This document shows positions 1-8,419 of a stretch of DNA of 64,000 bases, piece after piece. The DNA is taken from assembly GCF_000298235.1 (NCBI RefSeq), contig NZ_BAHE01000015.1:147618-211617 (forward strand), written 5' to 3'. The stretch is from Gordonia namibiensis NBRC 108229. Its GTDB lineage: Bacteria > Actinomycetota > Actinomycetes > Mycobacteriales > Mycobacteriaceae. The notes under the pieces were generated by a model. The model did no database searches, had not been told where the DNA came from, and worked only from the letters and a program-made list of their open reading frames with translations. Numbering within the stretch: position 1 is the stretch's first letter; every line of letters starts with the position of its first letter. The position numbers were made by a program, and so were the translations under genes.

Positions 1-357
1 TGCACAACGCCGGATACGGCCACAGGTTTGACGATCAACGGCCGGGCCCAGGTCTACAAGGTGAGCGGAACCGGCAAGCCCGCGGACAACCCCGGCGGTG
101 GTGACAACGGCGGTGGTGACAACGGCGGCGGAGATAACGGCGGCGGAGATAACGGCGGCGGAGATAACGGCGGCGGTGACAACGGCGGCGGTGACAACGG
201 CGGCGGTGACAACGGCGGCGGTGACAACGGCGGCGGAGATAACGGTGGCGGTGACAACGGTGGCGGTGACAACGGCGGCGGTGACAACGGCGGCGGAGAC
301 AACGCGGGCGGCGACTCGGGTAACGGCAGCCTAGGAAATCTGTTCGGCTCCAGCTAG
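1..357 (+). CDS. C-terminal part of a surface or secreted protein with a GGGDN repeat tail (5' end outside window)
   Basis: The frame is open from the first base, so the gene begins upstream of the window. A TTG at position 28 is in frame but is unlikely to be the real start. About 30 visible residues (reading CTTPDTATGL onward) lead into fourteen perfect GGGDN pentapeptides and a short tail ending NLFGSS. The tail is flexible and acidic. Such low-complexity Gly/Asp tails are typical of secreted or wall-associated proteins, or of linkers. No catalytic domain can be seen in the visible part, so no function is assigned. The gene converges on the PE-PPE hydrolase. Confidence 0.7.
   Translation, partial: CTTPDTATGLTINGRAQVYKVSGTGKPADNPGGGDNGGGDNGGGDNGGGDNGGGDNGGGDNGGGDNGGGDNGGGDNGGGDNGGGDNGGGDNGGGDNGGGDNAGGDSGNGSLGNLFGSS
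94..303 (+). repeat. 15-bp in-frame tandem repeat, 14 copies (GGGDN)
   Basis: Fourteen copies of a 15-bp unit of the form GGCGGYGRNGAYAAC each encode GGGDN. Variation is almost entirely synonymous (GGT/GGC, GAC/GAT, GGA/GGT). Blocks of adjacent copies share the same synonymous variant, as expected from slipped-strand duplication. The 15-bp period keeps the reading frame whenever copies are gained or lost. Confidence 0.95.
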
Positions 358-376
358 TCTCACGGCCGGTGGGGAA

Positions 377-1906
377 TCAGGCGGCTTCGCGGCCCGACGA
401 ATCCCCACCGGCCGAACCGGTTTCGGAGGAGTCGGACTTCTCGCGATCGTTGCCGACGCTCGTGCTCGGGGAGACGTGACCACCGGCCGACGAGCCGGAA
501 TCCGACGATCCGCTGTCGCCGGACTCGCCGTTGTCCGAACCCGATGCTCCATCGGAACCCGAATCCGACTGATCGGCATCCGGCTTGTCGGAGCCGTCGG
601 GTCGATCGCCGATATCTCCACGGTCGGGCTCGAGCTCGTCGGCCGGCTCCCGGGCATCGGTGGGGGCATCGTCGACCGCCGGCGGCACAGCGCCGACCGG
701 GACGATCCCCCTCGTTTCCGGCGGACCCTCCGGCTTCTCCGCGCCGGTCGCCACCTCGGACGGCACGGTGACGGTGTATCCGTCGCCAGGAGCGTCCTGT
801 TTCACCGAATCCGCAGCCGTGACCGGCACTGCGGCGGTTCCGGCATTCGGCGCCTGGGTCGGGTAGTAGGCCTCGGCGAGCGCATCCCAACGAGCGAGAT
901 CGTCCTTGTCGTAGGCGATTCCGAGCGCGTCGTAGACAGTGGCCACGAGCAGCGCCAGAGGGTGCGCCGCATCGTAGACGAGGTACGTGGTGTTGCCGGC
1001 GGTGAACTCCTTCGGGTCACCCAGGCGCTCGACGTCGCCGTACGTATGCGGACCGTTACCCGAGTGAATGGTGAAGAACCCCGCCGCGTTGACGACGAGC
1101 GACGTGACCGGTCGGTACGCCACCCACTGGAAGTTGCTGACCGGGTCGCCGACGACGATCACCGACACGATCCTGACGTTTCCACTGGCCTCGGGGTCGC
1201 GGGCGCTGTTGGCGTCGATCCCCGCCACCTCCACGAGCGGCTTCAGGAACGGCATGGTGTCGAGCCAGGCCTTGATCCCCCACGGGCTCCGCGGGTCGGA
1301 GACCAGAACGACCAGGTCCTTGCCGGGTACGAAGAAGTCGTTGTCGTAGGCGCGCGGGTTCTCGGCGGCGTCGCCGAGAGCGTCGGCGCCCTGTGAGTAG
1401 CCGGTGTAGACGACGAACGGTCGGTCCGCGCCCATGTCGGCGAACGCGGCCATGACGGCCAGATTCTGGTTCATCGCATGTTCTTTGGACTCGTCGTAGC
1501 CCGGCGCGAACGGTGCGATGGTGTTCGAGCGGCCGGCGATGACGGGTCCGAAGGACTCGGGGTAGTTGATGATGAGCGTCTGACGTTGGCCGACGTACGG
1601 CAGGTTGCGCGGGATCAGCGTGGTGTCGTTGGTCCCGGGGGTGACGACCATGATCGTGTCGGCGGGCAGGTCAGGGAACATGTCGCTGGTGTTGTCGTGC
1701 TGCGTGGCCTCGCGCACGACCTCACGTTCGATGAGGGATTCGACGACGGCGGTGACGTTCGTCGATGCGACAGCGATCGGCACGACGGTGCCGAGAGACA
1801 ACGCGCTGAGCGTCAGCGATGTGGCTGTCGCGCGCGATGGTCTACGAGAAGATGTGGCTGTTTGCACCGATCGAGCCCGGTGCTTTCCTCCCCGACGTGC
1901 CCCCAA
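377..1906 (-). CDS. PE-PPE domain (cutinase-like) secreted serine hydrolase
   Basis: The 509-residue protein has a basic N-terminus and a hydrophobic segment at about residues 30-50, acting as an export signal or anchor. An alpha/beta-hydrolase domain of the PE-PPE type follows. The nucleophile elbow reads GYSQG, with Ser171 as the probable nucleophile. The last ~120 residues are a disordered acidic Ser/Gly/Asp/Pro tail. PE-PPE domain proteins of mycobacteria and relatives are esterase-like enzymes of the cell envelope; the substrate here is unknown. TTG at 1906 is chosen as start because an AGGAGG sits about five bases upstream (complement at 1911-1917). It is transcribed alone and converges on the preceding repeat protein. 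Confidence 0.8.
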   Translation of the reverse strand: MGARRGGKHRARSVQTATSSRRPSRATATSLTLSALSLGTVVPIAVASTNVTAVVESLIEREVVREATQHDNTSDMFPDLPADTIMVVTPGTNDTTLIPRNLPYVGQRQTLIINYPESFGPVIAGRSNTIAPFAPGYDESKEHAMNQNLAVMAAFADMGADRPFVVYTGYSQGADALGDAAENPRAYDNDFFVPGKDLVVLVSDPRSPWGIKAWLDTMPFLKPLVEVAGIDANSARDPEASGNVRIVSVIVVGDPVSNFQWVAYRPVTSLVVNAAGFFTIHSGNGPHTYGDVERLGDPKEFTAGNTTYLVYDAAHPLALLVATVYDALGIAYDKDDLARWDALAEAYYPTQAPNAGTAAVPVTAADSVKQDAPGDGYTVTVPSEVATGAEKPEGPPETRGIVPVGAVPPAVDDAPTDAREPADELEPDRGDIGDRPDGSDKPDADQSDSGSDGASGSDNGESGDSGSSDSGSSAGGHVSPSTSVGNDREKSDSSETGSAGGDSSGREAA

Positions 1907-2105
1907 TGGACCCTCCTACAGTCGGAAGGAGTCTATGGAGCAGGGCGCCCAGGGCGTGTCATCCAAATGGATTAACACCGACATTCCTGGCACGCAATTA
2001 TCTTTGACCGGCTAAGGGTTTGGTGTATGCGGTTCGCCGGTGCGTGTGTGGCAGGGGTGCTGATCGGCTAGGGGCGTCGTGTTGTTGGAGGTCGCACGAT
2101 CCTGG

Positions 2106-2181
2106 TGGAGCCGCCCAGGGGAATCGAACCCCTGACCTATTCATTACGAGTGAATTGCTCTACCGACTGAGCTAGGGCGGC
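2106..2181 (-). tRNA. tRNA-Thr (anticodon CGT)
   Basis: The minus strand folds as a full cloverleaf. The acceptor stem GCCGCCC pairs with GGGCGGC. The D-arm contains AGCTCAGTCGGTAGAGC, the anticodon loop carries CGT (reading ACG), and the T-arm has GGTTCGAATCC. The CCA end is encoded at 2108-2106. No integrase or duplicated tRNA end is seen nearby, so there is no sign of use as an attachment site. Confidence 0.95.
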
Positions 2182-2354
2182 GTGCTACGCGAGGCAGCGG
2201 AGACGAGTCTAGCGAGTCCATCGCCCGCAACAAAAACCGGCTCCGCTCGCGTACCCGGACGTGCCCCCGCGCAGAATCGCCACCTCCGCCCGAACGCCTT
2301 GTTCGCAGCTCGCGAACCTGGGCTGAGCTGGCGACTCCGGCGAGCGCTGTGATC

Positions 2355-3227
2355 TCAGAACGGGTAGTCGGAGCCGCACACCACCGGCACCCGATGGGCA
2401 GGGTCGAGCGCGTTGCGAACGAGCGCGGCGACGGTCGGGGAGTAGGCCATACCGACGTGACCGATCTTCGACGCCGGGCACACGTCCTGGATCAGCGTGT
2501 TGACGACGTTCGGGCCAGGCGTCATGAGGGTGTTCGTGTAGGGCGTCGAGATCTCGTCGTTGCGGGTCGCGAAGTTGACGTAGTCAATCGACGGGTGCCG
2601 CGGACCCCAATAGCTCTGCCCCGGGGCCCGCGCCGGCAGGCGGTCGGTGATCGACCCGACCCGCGAGACTCCCTGGTGCGACGCCGACAAGGAAATGAGG
2701 GTGTCCACCTGGGCGGCGCGACCGGGAAGTTGTGTCACCAGTTGGGCGATCGCCCCACCCTGGCTGTGGCCGATGAGGTCGACCTTGGCGGCGCCGGTTG
2801 CGGCGAGCACTTTGTCGATGAAGGGCGCGACCTGCTGCGCCGCGGCCCGTTCCTTGTTGCCGAGGCCGCCGGTGTTGCCGCTCCACGACGCCTGGCCGTA
2901 GGTGAGGCTGAAGACGCAGTACCCGGCGTTGGCGAGTGTGGGAGCGAGGTACGCCCAGTTGGCACTCTGGTTCATCGCGGTGGCGTGCAGCAGGACGATC
3001 GGATCGCGGCCTTCCCGATCCCGGCAGTCGAACCGGTTGCTGCCGGCCGGCGACTCGGTGGCCGGACTCAGATAGTGCTCGGCGATCGCCTGGTTGGCAT
3101 CCGTGGTGACAGGGAAGGGCGCGGCATGCGCGGCGCCCGGGGCGAGCAGTAGGCACGCAGCGGCCAGCGCGGCCGCGGCGGCGGCGAGTCGTGGTCGAAG
3201 TCGGTTCACACGAGAATTGTCACCCAT
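2355..3227 (-). CDS. Secreted triacylglycerol lipase/esterase (alpha/beta hydrolase)
   Basis: The 290-residue protein has a clear signal peptide: basic start, Ala/Leu-rich core at about 13-30, cleavage after AHA near residue 35. The mature protein is an alpha/beta hydrolase of the class-2 lipase type. The oxyanion-loop region reads VLLHATAMN, and the nucleophile elbow GHSQGG places Ser155 at the active site. A late His (in KIGHVG) is a candidate for the triad. Likely role: extracellular hydrolysis of acyl esters. Its start overlaps the end of the ASCH-like gene by 8 bp, so the two are probably co-transcribed. Confidence 0.82.
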   Translation of the reverse strand: MGDNSRVNRLRPRLAAAAAALAAACLLLAPGAAHAAPFPVTTDANQAIAEHYLSPATESPAGSNRFDCRDREGRDPIVLLHATAMNQSANWAYLAPTLANAGYCVFSLTYGQASWSGNTGGLGNKERAAAQQVAPFIDKVLAATGAAKVDLIGHSQGGAIAQLVTQLPGRAAQVDTLISLSASHQGVSRVGSITDRLPARAPGQSYWGPRHPSIDYVNFATRNDEISTPYTNTLMTPGPNVVNTLIQDVCPASKIGHVGMAYSPTVAALVRNALDPAHRVPVVCGSDYPF

Positions 3228-3807
3228 GATCGTCGACGCGACGGCAGAACTCGACGCCGCGCGGTGAGAGTGCGTAGCCGACTTCGAGGCTCTCGGTCAG
3301 TCCGAGTTTCTTCAATTTGGTGACGTCGTTCTTGAAACCGGCTCGGTCTCTGCCGAGTTCGGCCGCGAGGTCGGTGGACACGACGCCGGGTCGGCGGCCG
3401 ATGATCTCGAGGGTGTCGCGCGTCCAGGGGCCGTTCTTTGAGCGGGCGTCCATCCGGTCGAGCCGCAAGCGGATGTCCGCGACGTCGTCGTCGGAGAGAT
3501 CGTCATCGGCGCGCAGGGCGATCCGCGGGTCTTCCCCGATGCATCGGAGTCCGATCCGGTAAGTGGGGTTGTGGGTGTTGACGCACAGGGTCGCCCGCAG
3601 CTCGTCGACGCTCTCGTAGCCGGCCCGTCGCGCTTCCTTCGGGGTGATCTGTGCAGGATCCACGCGCTCCATCGATGTCACCTCGATGACGTGCGTCAGT
3701 GCGATGAAGCTCGACCCGGGCCGGATGCGTGGATGCCCCCAACGTCGGAAGGCGAGGTCGACCGAACCGTCGGCGATCCCGCGCGCTACAGCTGCTGTGA
3801 GAAGCAC
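3220..3807 (-). CDS. ASCH-like domain protein with C-terminal winged-helix-like segment
   Basis: The 195-residue soluble protein has an N-terminal ~90 residues (including FRRWGHPRIRPGS and a VTSMERVDP stretch) that resemble the ASCH/PUA-like fold, which binds RNA or nucleotides in other proteins. The C-terminal half (TLEIIGRRPGVVSTDLAAEL onward) looks like a winged helix. No enzyme motif stands out. The GTG start at 3807 has a GAAGG only a few bases upstream, so a nearby alternative start is possible. It is the first gene of a two-gene unit with the lipase. Confidence 0.6.
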   Translation of the reverse strand: MLLTAAVARGIADGSVDLAFRRWGHPRIRPGSSFIALTHVIEVTSMERVDPAQITPKEARRAGYESVDELRATLCVNTHNPTYRIGLRCIGEDPRIALRADDDLSDDDVADIRLRLDRMDARSKNGPWTRDTLEIIGRRPGVVSTDLAAELGRDRAGFKNDVTKLKKLGLTESLEVGYALSPRGVEFCRRVDDHG

Positions 3808-4027
3808 ACCTTCGACCGTAGCGAGGGCGCCGTGGCTGCGCAGACAGTCCGGCTAGCGGTGCGTGCGATGCCTGTGGAACTCGTCTGAGATGTTGCTGAG
3901 AGCTGTTGTAGGGTGACCCGATATCAGCGACGGCAGTGCCGGCGCCCGGGGGGATCTTCCTTTTTGGTGTCGTGTCGTCGCGTGCACAACTGACGACGAC
4001 GATCACCATCCGGGGGGGAGGGGTCTC

Positions 4028-4909
4028 ATGGTGCTGCCGCGTCCGCACTCGCTGTGGTTCCCCGACGTTCCCGCGTGGCCGTCGTCCGGTGCCACTCCGG
4101 CAGTCGATCTGGCCGCTCACCTCGCGCGATTCCGTTCCGTTGACGCAGTTCAGGGCGATGTCGGCGGCGCCGCGGTGGCCGTGCTCGACGCCCCGGCCCC
4201 GCCGGTAGAGCCGTCGACGCCGAGGTTCGAGGCCCCGCTCGCCGAAGTCTCGGCAAAGCCGTCGTCCGATCTCGATTCCTTCCTCGCCGAGGCCGAGAAG
4301 TCGGTCCGCGCGAAGCGAAAGGCTGTGTCCGGCACGGCTCCAGGTTGGCGACGATTCCTCGGTTCGGGACCGCGAATCGCGGGTGCGGCAGCCGCAATTC
4401 TTGTGATTGTCGCCACAGTCGTCGCTGCTGTCACCCTCGCCGGTGGTGGCTCGGACGGCCCCGTGGTCGCCGCGGACGCCACGGAGTCCGCCTCGCCCAC
4501 AGAGGCGCCGTCGACGTCGGGGGTGGTCAGTCACCCGGCCTGCGCGCAGCGTCCCGTCGGTTCGGGGACCACGGTGTCGAACGACGACGAGAAGGGCGAC
4601 CAGGAGTCCGGCCCGGGCGCGATCCGCGCGTTCAACCACGCCTACTACGTGTTGCGGTCGGCGAAAGCCGCACGCGCAGTGGCAGCCCCGGGGGCCGTCG
4701 CCTCCGAGTACGTGATGCAGCAGTACATCGATCAACGCCCGATCGGCACGCGCCACTGTCTGAAGATCACCGAACGGGCTCCCGGCGAGTACGCCGTGGT
4801 GCTCACCGAATTGCAGCCCGACGCGGCGCCCATCACCTATCGCCAGGTCATCCGCACGTCCACAACGGGCGGCAAGACCTACATCCAATCCATCAAGTCC
4901 GTCGAATGA
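4028..4909 (+). CDS. Single-pass membrane protein with C-terminal extracytoplasmic NTF2-like-looking domain
   Basis: The 293-residue protein has an N-terminal ~105 residues that are Pro/Ala-rich and probably cytoplasmic. One transmembrane helix follows (about 115-136, rich in Ala/Val/Ile), then a Ser/Thr/Pro linker and a ~120-residue C-terminal domain (from about 175) starting SGPGAIRAFNHAYYV. Alternating helices and strands in that domain recall NTF2-like or VirB8-type folds, but this is inference from pattern only. No known catalytic residues are seen. It stands immediately upstream of the secreted glycine-zipper protein (46-bp gap) and may belong with it. Function unknown. Confidence 0.6.
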   Translation: MVLPRPHSLWFPDVPAWPSSGATPAVDLAAHLARFRSVDAVQGDVGGAAVAVLDAPAPPVEPSTPRFEAPLAEVSAKPSSDLDSFLAEAEKSVRAKRKAVSGTAPGWRRFLGSGPRIAGAAAAILVIVATVVAAVTLAGGGSDGPVVAADATESASPTEAPSTSGVVSHPACAQRPVGSGTTVSNDDEKGDQESGPGAIRAFNHAYYVLRSAKAARAVAAPGAVASEYVMQQYIDQRPIGTRHCLKITERAPGEYAVVLTELQPDAAPITYRQVIRTSTTGGKTYIQSIKSVE

Positions 4910-4955
4910 GTTCAGACACAGAGCCATTCGGATGGCGCAGAAAGGTTGTTCTGAG

Positions 4956-6146
4956 ATGACCCAGAGTCGAGGTCGACATCGTAGGCGTCGGGCCCCGAGT
5001 GGTCCGGTTTTGTCGGTGACGTCTGCTGTTGTGGCAGTGTCGATCACTGCTGGTGCGGGTGCGGCGTTTGCTGTTCCGGAGCAGGGTGGCACTGATCCGT
5101 TGGATTCGGCGCCGGGTCAGGGTGGTACGAGTCCGTCGGATGTTGCGCCGGGTGCTTCGGCTCCGGGTGATGCGGTGGTGCAGCCGGTTGTGGTTCCGGG
5201 TCCGGGGTCGATTCCGGGTCCGCCGGTGGAGGCTCCGTATCAGTCGTATGATCAGTCGTTGTCGCAGAGTTACCAGCAGCCGTATTCGCCGGCGATCACC
5301 AATCCTGTTGCGCCGCGGGTTGCTCCGCCGGTGCGTCCGATTGCGCCGCCGCCGGACAAGATTCGTGTGGGTAACTTTGTGACCGATATTCCGCAGGGTG
5401 TGTCGTCGAAGGATGTCAATTCGATCAACGCGTGGTCGGCGTATGGCGAGGCGAAGATCGCTCAGGGTTTGATCTCGGTGGGTGTGCCGGAGGATGAGGC
5501 CAGTCGTCGTGCTGCTGCCACGATCATCGGTGTGATGGCTGGTGGTACGGCTGGTGCTGTGGCGCTTGGGCTTCCGGCGGCGGTGGTGGGTGCTGTTGGT
5601 GGGGCGGGCGTCGGTGCGATCGCGGGTGCGATCATCACGGGTCTCCCGACGGCCGGTGCGAATGCCCTGTACGGAGCTGGCGTGGGTGCTCTGATCGGCG
5701 CCGGAGTGGGTGGTGTCGGTGGTGCTGCAGCGGGTGCTGCGCTCGGTTTCGGTATCGGAGGCGCCGCGGGTGGTCTCCTGGCGTACTCGCTGGGTGCCGG
5801 CGATCCGGGTGCAAATCCGGAAGAACCTTGGAAGAACGATGGTCCGCGCCATGCGGCGCCCGAGGCCGAGGGCCCAAATCAGTTCGAGTTTCAGCTGTCT
5901 GCTGAGGAGGCTCGCAAGTCAGGTCTCCCAGCCGTTGACTACGTGGTCAACAGTCGCGGTGACGTGAAGGCCAGGGTCGGTACGACCTCGTACAACTGGT
6001 CCGGTGCACAGGCTCGCGCACCGTATGCGGTTCTCGGTGCGGATGTCGAGAAGTCGGTTCGGGATTGGACTCGGGCACAGTCGGACCATTTGAAGAAGGC
6101 CGTTCCGGGGAGCGAGGTCTTGTGGCCGGCAGAAGGCACCGCGTAG
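4956..6146 (+). CDS. Secreted glycine-zipper protein with conserved ~90-residue C-terminal domain
   Basis: The protein has about 396 residues from the ATG at 4956; an in-frame ATG at 4932 gives an eight-residue longer form. The basic leader RGRHRRRR and hydrophobic core end in AFA, a signal peptide. A Pro/Gly/Gln-rich segment (about 40-150) follows. Residues ~185-285 form a long Ala/Gly/Val glycine-zipper region able to insert into or pack against membranes. The C-terminal domain starts about NQFEFQLSAEEARKSGLP and ends VLWPAE. That domain occurs twice more downstream as headless copies. Codons in the first 600 bp often end in T or G, unlike neighbouring C-ending genes. Similar proteins carry the name 'insoluble domain protein' in related genera. 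Function unknown. Confidence 0.65.
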   Translation: MTQSRGRHRRRRAPSGPVLSVTSAVVAVSITAGAGAAFAVPEQGGTDPLDSAPGQGGTSPSDVAPGASAPGDAVVQPVVVPGPGSIPGPPVEAPYQSYDQSLSQSYQQPYSPAITNPVAPRVAPPVRPIAPPPDKIRVGNFVTDIPQGVSSKDVNSINAWSAYGEAKIAQGLISVGVPEDEASRRAAATIIGVMAGGTAGAVALGLPAAVVGAVGGAGVGAIAGAIITGLPTAGANALYGAGVGALIGAGVGGVGGAAAGAALGFGIGGAAGGLLAYSLGAGDPGANPEEPWKNDGPRHAAPEAEGPNQFEFQLSAEEARKSGLPAVDYVVNSRGDVKARVGTTSYNWSGAQARAPYAVLGADVEKSVRDWTRAQSDHLKKAVPGSEVLWPAEGTA

Positions 6147-6249
6147 CTCGCAACACGAGTGGATTTGATCAGCCGTGGTTCTAGTAGCCCTGAACAGCCG
6201 GACAGTGTCGCAGGAGCAAAGTACGCGGCGTGAAATGAGGGAGATTGAG

Positions 6250-6732
6250 ATGAAGAAACTGGCAGTGACTGTGGCGGCGTCTGTAGTTGCCGCATCCGCG
6301 AGTCTCGCTGGCGTTGGGCAGGCCTCGGCCGCTCCGATTCCTCACATCTATGGTTCCGGAAGCAGCTTCACAACGTTCGGCAATCATTCTTTCTGCCACG
6401 GTGTCGTGGACGTTCGGGCCGACGCGCCACCGAAGAAACGCGGCGTCGTTCGGGTGACCGCGACTTCGCTCGGCTTCACTGGCAACGGCGCTAGTTGGAA
6501 GCGGAACCCTAAGTGCCGCGTGCTCTTCGGCACTCTGTACAACGGGTCCGGCGGCTTGAACAAAGAGCAGTGGGTGACCGGTTCGTTTGGTCCACGAAAG
6601 GGAGAGAAAAAGGTTTGGGAGGTTCGAACCGGGTCGGGCCCTGCGTCGGTCGGTGTCGCGACGTACTCGGCTAGTAGTCCGGTACGTCTCCAACAGGGAT
6701 ACGGCACCGGAATCTACCTGCTGGTTCCTTAA
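6250..6732 (+). CDS. Small secreted protein, tandem paralogue family, copy S1
   Basis: The 160-residue protein has a signal peptide (MKKLAVT start, hydrophobic core, cleavage after ASA near residue 27). The mature domain of ~130 residues shares a clear pattern with four neighbours: FGNHSFC, KKRGVVRVTA, WKRNPKCRV, GSFGPRKGEKK, TGSGPAS, SPVR and a terminal LLVP. Two conserved Cys (in FCHG and PKCRV) could form a disulfide. Abundant beta-type alternation suggests a compact beta fold. The start is chosen by the GAGGGAG ribosome site at about 6236 and by equal length with the paralogues. It lies just downstream of the glycine-zipper gene. I do not recognise the family. Confidence 0.75.
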   Translation: MKKLAVTVAASVVAASASLAGVGQASAAPIPHIYGSGSSFTTFGNHSFCHGVVDVRADAPPKKRGVVRVTATSLGFTGNGASWKRNPKCRVLFGTLYNGSGGLNKEQWVTGSFGPRKGEKKVWEVRTGSGPASVGVATYSASSPVRLQQGYGTGIYLLVP

Positions 6733-6864
6733 ACGGTTTCGAAAGGCCTCGGTTCAGCGCACCAACACCGTTCGGGTGATGCAGTCGTAGGGCGTCTCGC
6801 TTTCATGTTTGTGCCGTAAGTTTCACCGCCTGGGCCGTAGTTCCCCGGTAGTGATGGAGGATAA

Positions 6865-7347
6865 ATGAAAAAGCTTGTTATTGCCGTAATTTCCGCGGTC
6901 ACTGCGGTAGTCATGTGCTTGTCAGGATCTGGGGATTCATCCGCGGCACCAGTTCCGGAACTATCGACAACCGGTTCTGATTTCGGTACTTTCGGTGATC
7001 ATTCGTTCTGTCGAGGCTCATTCCGCGTCACGCTCGACGCGCCGAAGAAGACCCGGGGTCTCGTACGAGTCACGGTGCACTCGCACGGATTCACCGGAGA
7101 TGGCCCCGGTTGGAAGCGAAACCCCAAGTGTCGAGTCAAGCTCGCAGCTATCTGGTTCAGCGGACAGGCTTACAACGCCATGAAGTACTCGACGGCAACT
7201 TTCGGACCCAAGCGCGGCGAGAAGCACAGCTGGGACGTACGTACCGGCTCTGGTCTGGTGTCGCTCACTGTTCGTGGCTACACGTCGAATCTTCCCGTGA
7301 ACGCGCCTCAATCAGTCGGGTACGGCGCATTCATCCTCGTTCCGTAG
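6865..7347 (+). CDS. Small secreted protein, tandem paralogue family, copy S2
   Basis: The 160-residue protein has a signal peptide ending SSA-AP near residue 28 and good ribosome site GGAGG before ATG. It keeps FGDHSFCRG, KKTRGLVRVT, WKRNPKCRVK, ATFGPKRGEK, RTGSG and the ILVP end. It is the most divergent of the five: the central segment reads IWFSGQAYNAMKYST rather than the LFG...L.KW pattern. The start region is markedly AT-richer than the rest of the window. The next feature, a headless copy of the glycine-zipper C-terminal domain, begins within eight bases of its stop codon. Confidence 0.75.
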   Translation: MKKLVIAVISAVTAVVMCLSGSGDSSAAPVPELSTTGSDFGTFGDHSFCRGSFRVTLDAPKKTRGLVRVTVHSHGFTGDGPGWKRNPKCRVKLAAIWFSGQAYNAMKYSTATFGPKRGEKHSWDVRTGSGLVSLTVRGYTSNLPVNAPQSVGYGAFILVP

Positions 7348-7354
7348 CGGCTCT

Positions 7355-7789
7355 TTGCTCCCCTTCTCCATCGGGTTTGCGATTGGCGGAACTGTCGGCG
7401 CCCTTCTCGCGAACTCGCTGGGCGCGTGTGATCCGGGCGCGAATCCGGAGAAACCGTGGAGGAAAGATGGGCCCCGGCACGCGCTGCCTGGTAACGACGG
7501 CTCGAACCAGTTCGAGTTCCATCTGTCTCCCGAAGAGGCGCGGCGATCGGGGTTGCCGGCCGTTGACTATGTGGTCAACAGCCGTGGAGATGTGAACGTC
7601 AAGGTCGGCTCCTCCGCTTTCAACTGGTCGGGTTCGCAAGCGCGTGCGCCCTACTCAGTACTCGGCGCGGGCGCCGAGAAGTCAATTCGCGACTGGACGA
7701 GGGCGCAGTCCGACAACTTGAGAAAAGCTGTTCCTGGCAGCGAAGTTCTCTGGCCTGCGGAGCTGGCGGAATGGACAGTTCTCGAATGA
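7355..7789 (+). pseudogene. Headless copy of the glycine-zipper protein C-terminus (CT-1)
   Basis: The open frame corresponds to the end of the glycine zipper (IGFAIGGTVGALLANSLGA) plus the whole C-terminal domain of the 4956-6146 protein (NQFEFHLSPEEARRSGLP through VLWPAE). It lacks the signal peptide, the Pro-rich region and most of the zipper. Only a TTG at 7355 without a convincing ribosome site could start it. It is therefore either a decayed duplicate or a silent cassette that could recombine with the full-length gene. The coding sequence has no internal stops and substitutions are mostly conservative, so the domain was under selection until recently. Confidence 0.6.
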
Positions 7790-7845
7790 ACCTCGAAGCG
7801 AGACAGTTATTTCCGCTCGCTCCCAACAAACGCGACAAGGATGAG

Positions 7846-8331
7846 ATGAAGCGACTTTTCATGGCACTGGTGGGCACGGCACTTACTGTGATGACGGTTG
7901 CCGCTGGCGCCGGTAATGCAGCAGCCGCGCCGCTCCAACAGTTGAACACGACCAGCACCTCCCTCAACACGCTCGGCGACCACTCTTTCTGCCGAGGAAC
8001 GATCACTTACAAGGTCGAGTCCGTGGCCAAGAAGAGGGGGGTCGTCCGAGTGACGGCCACTTCTCACGGTTTTGTGGGTGACGGGGTGACGTGGAAAAAG
8101 AATCCCAGGTGTCGCGTGCTGTTCCGATCCGGATACAACAGCGTGAAGGGTATCTACTTGGAGAAGTGGACGACTGGTTCGTTCGGGCCGCGACGCGGTG
8201 AGAAGAAGACCTGGGATGTCATGACCGGCTCCGGGCCTGCGTCGCTGGCGCTCGCCACCTACTCGTCCAATAGCCCGATCCGTGTTCCTACCGCTGTCTC
8301 GGGTACCACATTTCTCATGTTGGTCCCGTGA
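7846..8331 (+). CDS. Small secreted protein, tandem paralogue family, copy S3
   Basis: The 161-residue protein has a signal peptide (MKRLFMALVG, cleavage after AAA near 28). It shares LGDHSFCRG, KKRGVVRVTATSHGF, WKKNPRCRVLF, GSFGPRRGEKK, DVMTGSGPAS and the LVP end with its paralogues. The ATG at 7846 is preferred over an in-frame ATG at 7771 because it puts the signal peptide at the N-terminus, has AAGG upstream and matches the length of the other copies. It follows headless copy CT-1 directly. Confidence 0.75.
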   Translation: MKRLFMALVGTALTVMTVAAGAGNAAAAPLQQLNTTSTSLNTLGDHSFCRGTITYKVESVAKKRGVVRVTATSHGFVGDGVTWKKNPRCRVLFRSGYNSVKGIYLEKWTTGSFGPRRGEKKTWDVMTGSGPASLALATYSSNSPIRVPTAVSGTTFLMLVP

Positions 8332-8419
8332 TGCACCGTCAGTCTTGATCATCGGTCGATCGATGCCGCACGCGAAGACGTGATGGCGCACCCGTAGAAA
8401 GCAGTCGAAGGGAAGATAC

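Noticed and set aside
476..1396. Long open frame antisense to the PE-PPE gene
   Set aside because: Composition is Arg/Gly-rich without domain pattern, and the opposite strand encodes a full hydrolase with a ribosome site.
2106..2181. tRNA-Thr as an integration site
   Set aside because: No integrase, excisionase or repeated tRNA 3' end is visible on either side.
4893..5852. 319-codon frame on the minus strand rich in Arg and Thr
   Set aside because: It is a shadow of the glycine-zipper gene; the repetitive Thr/Arg content comes from the GT-rich codons of the plus strand.
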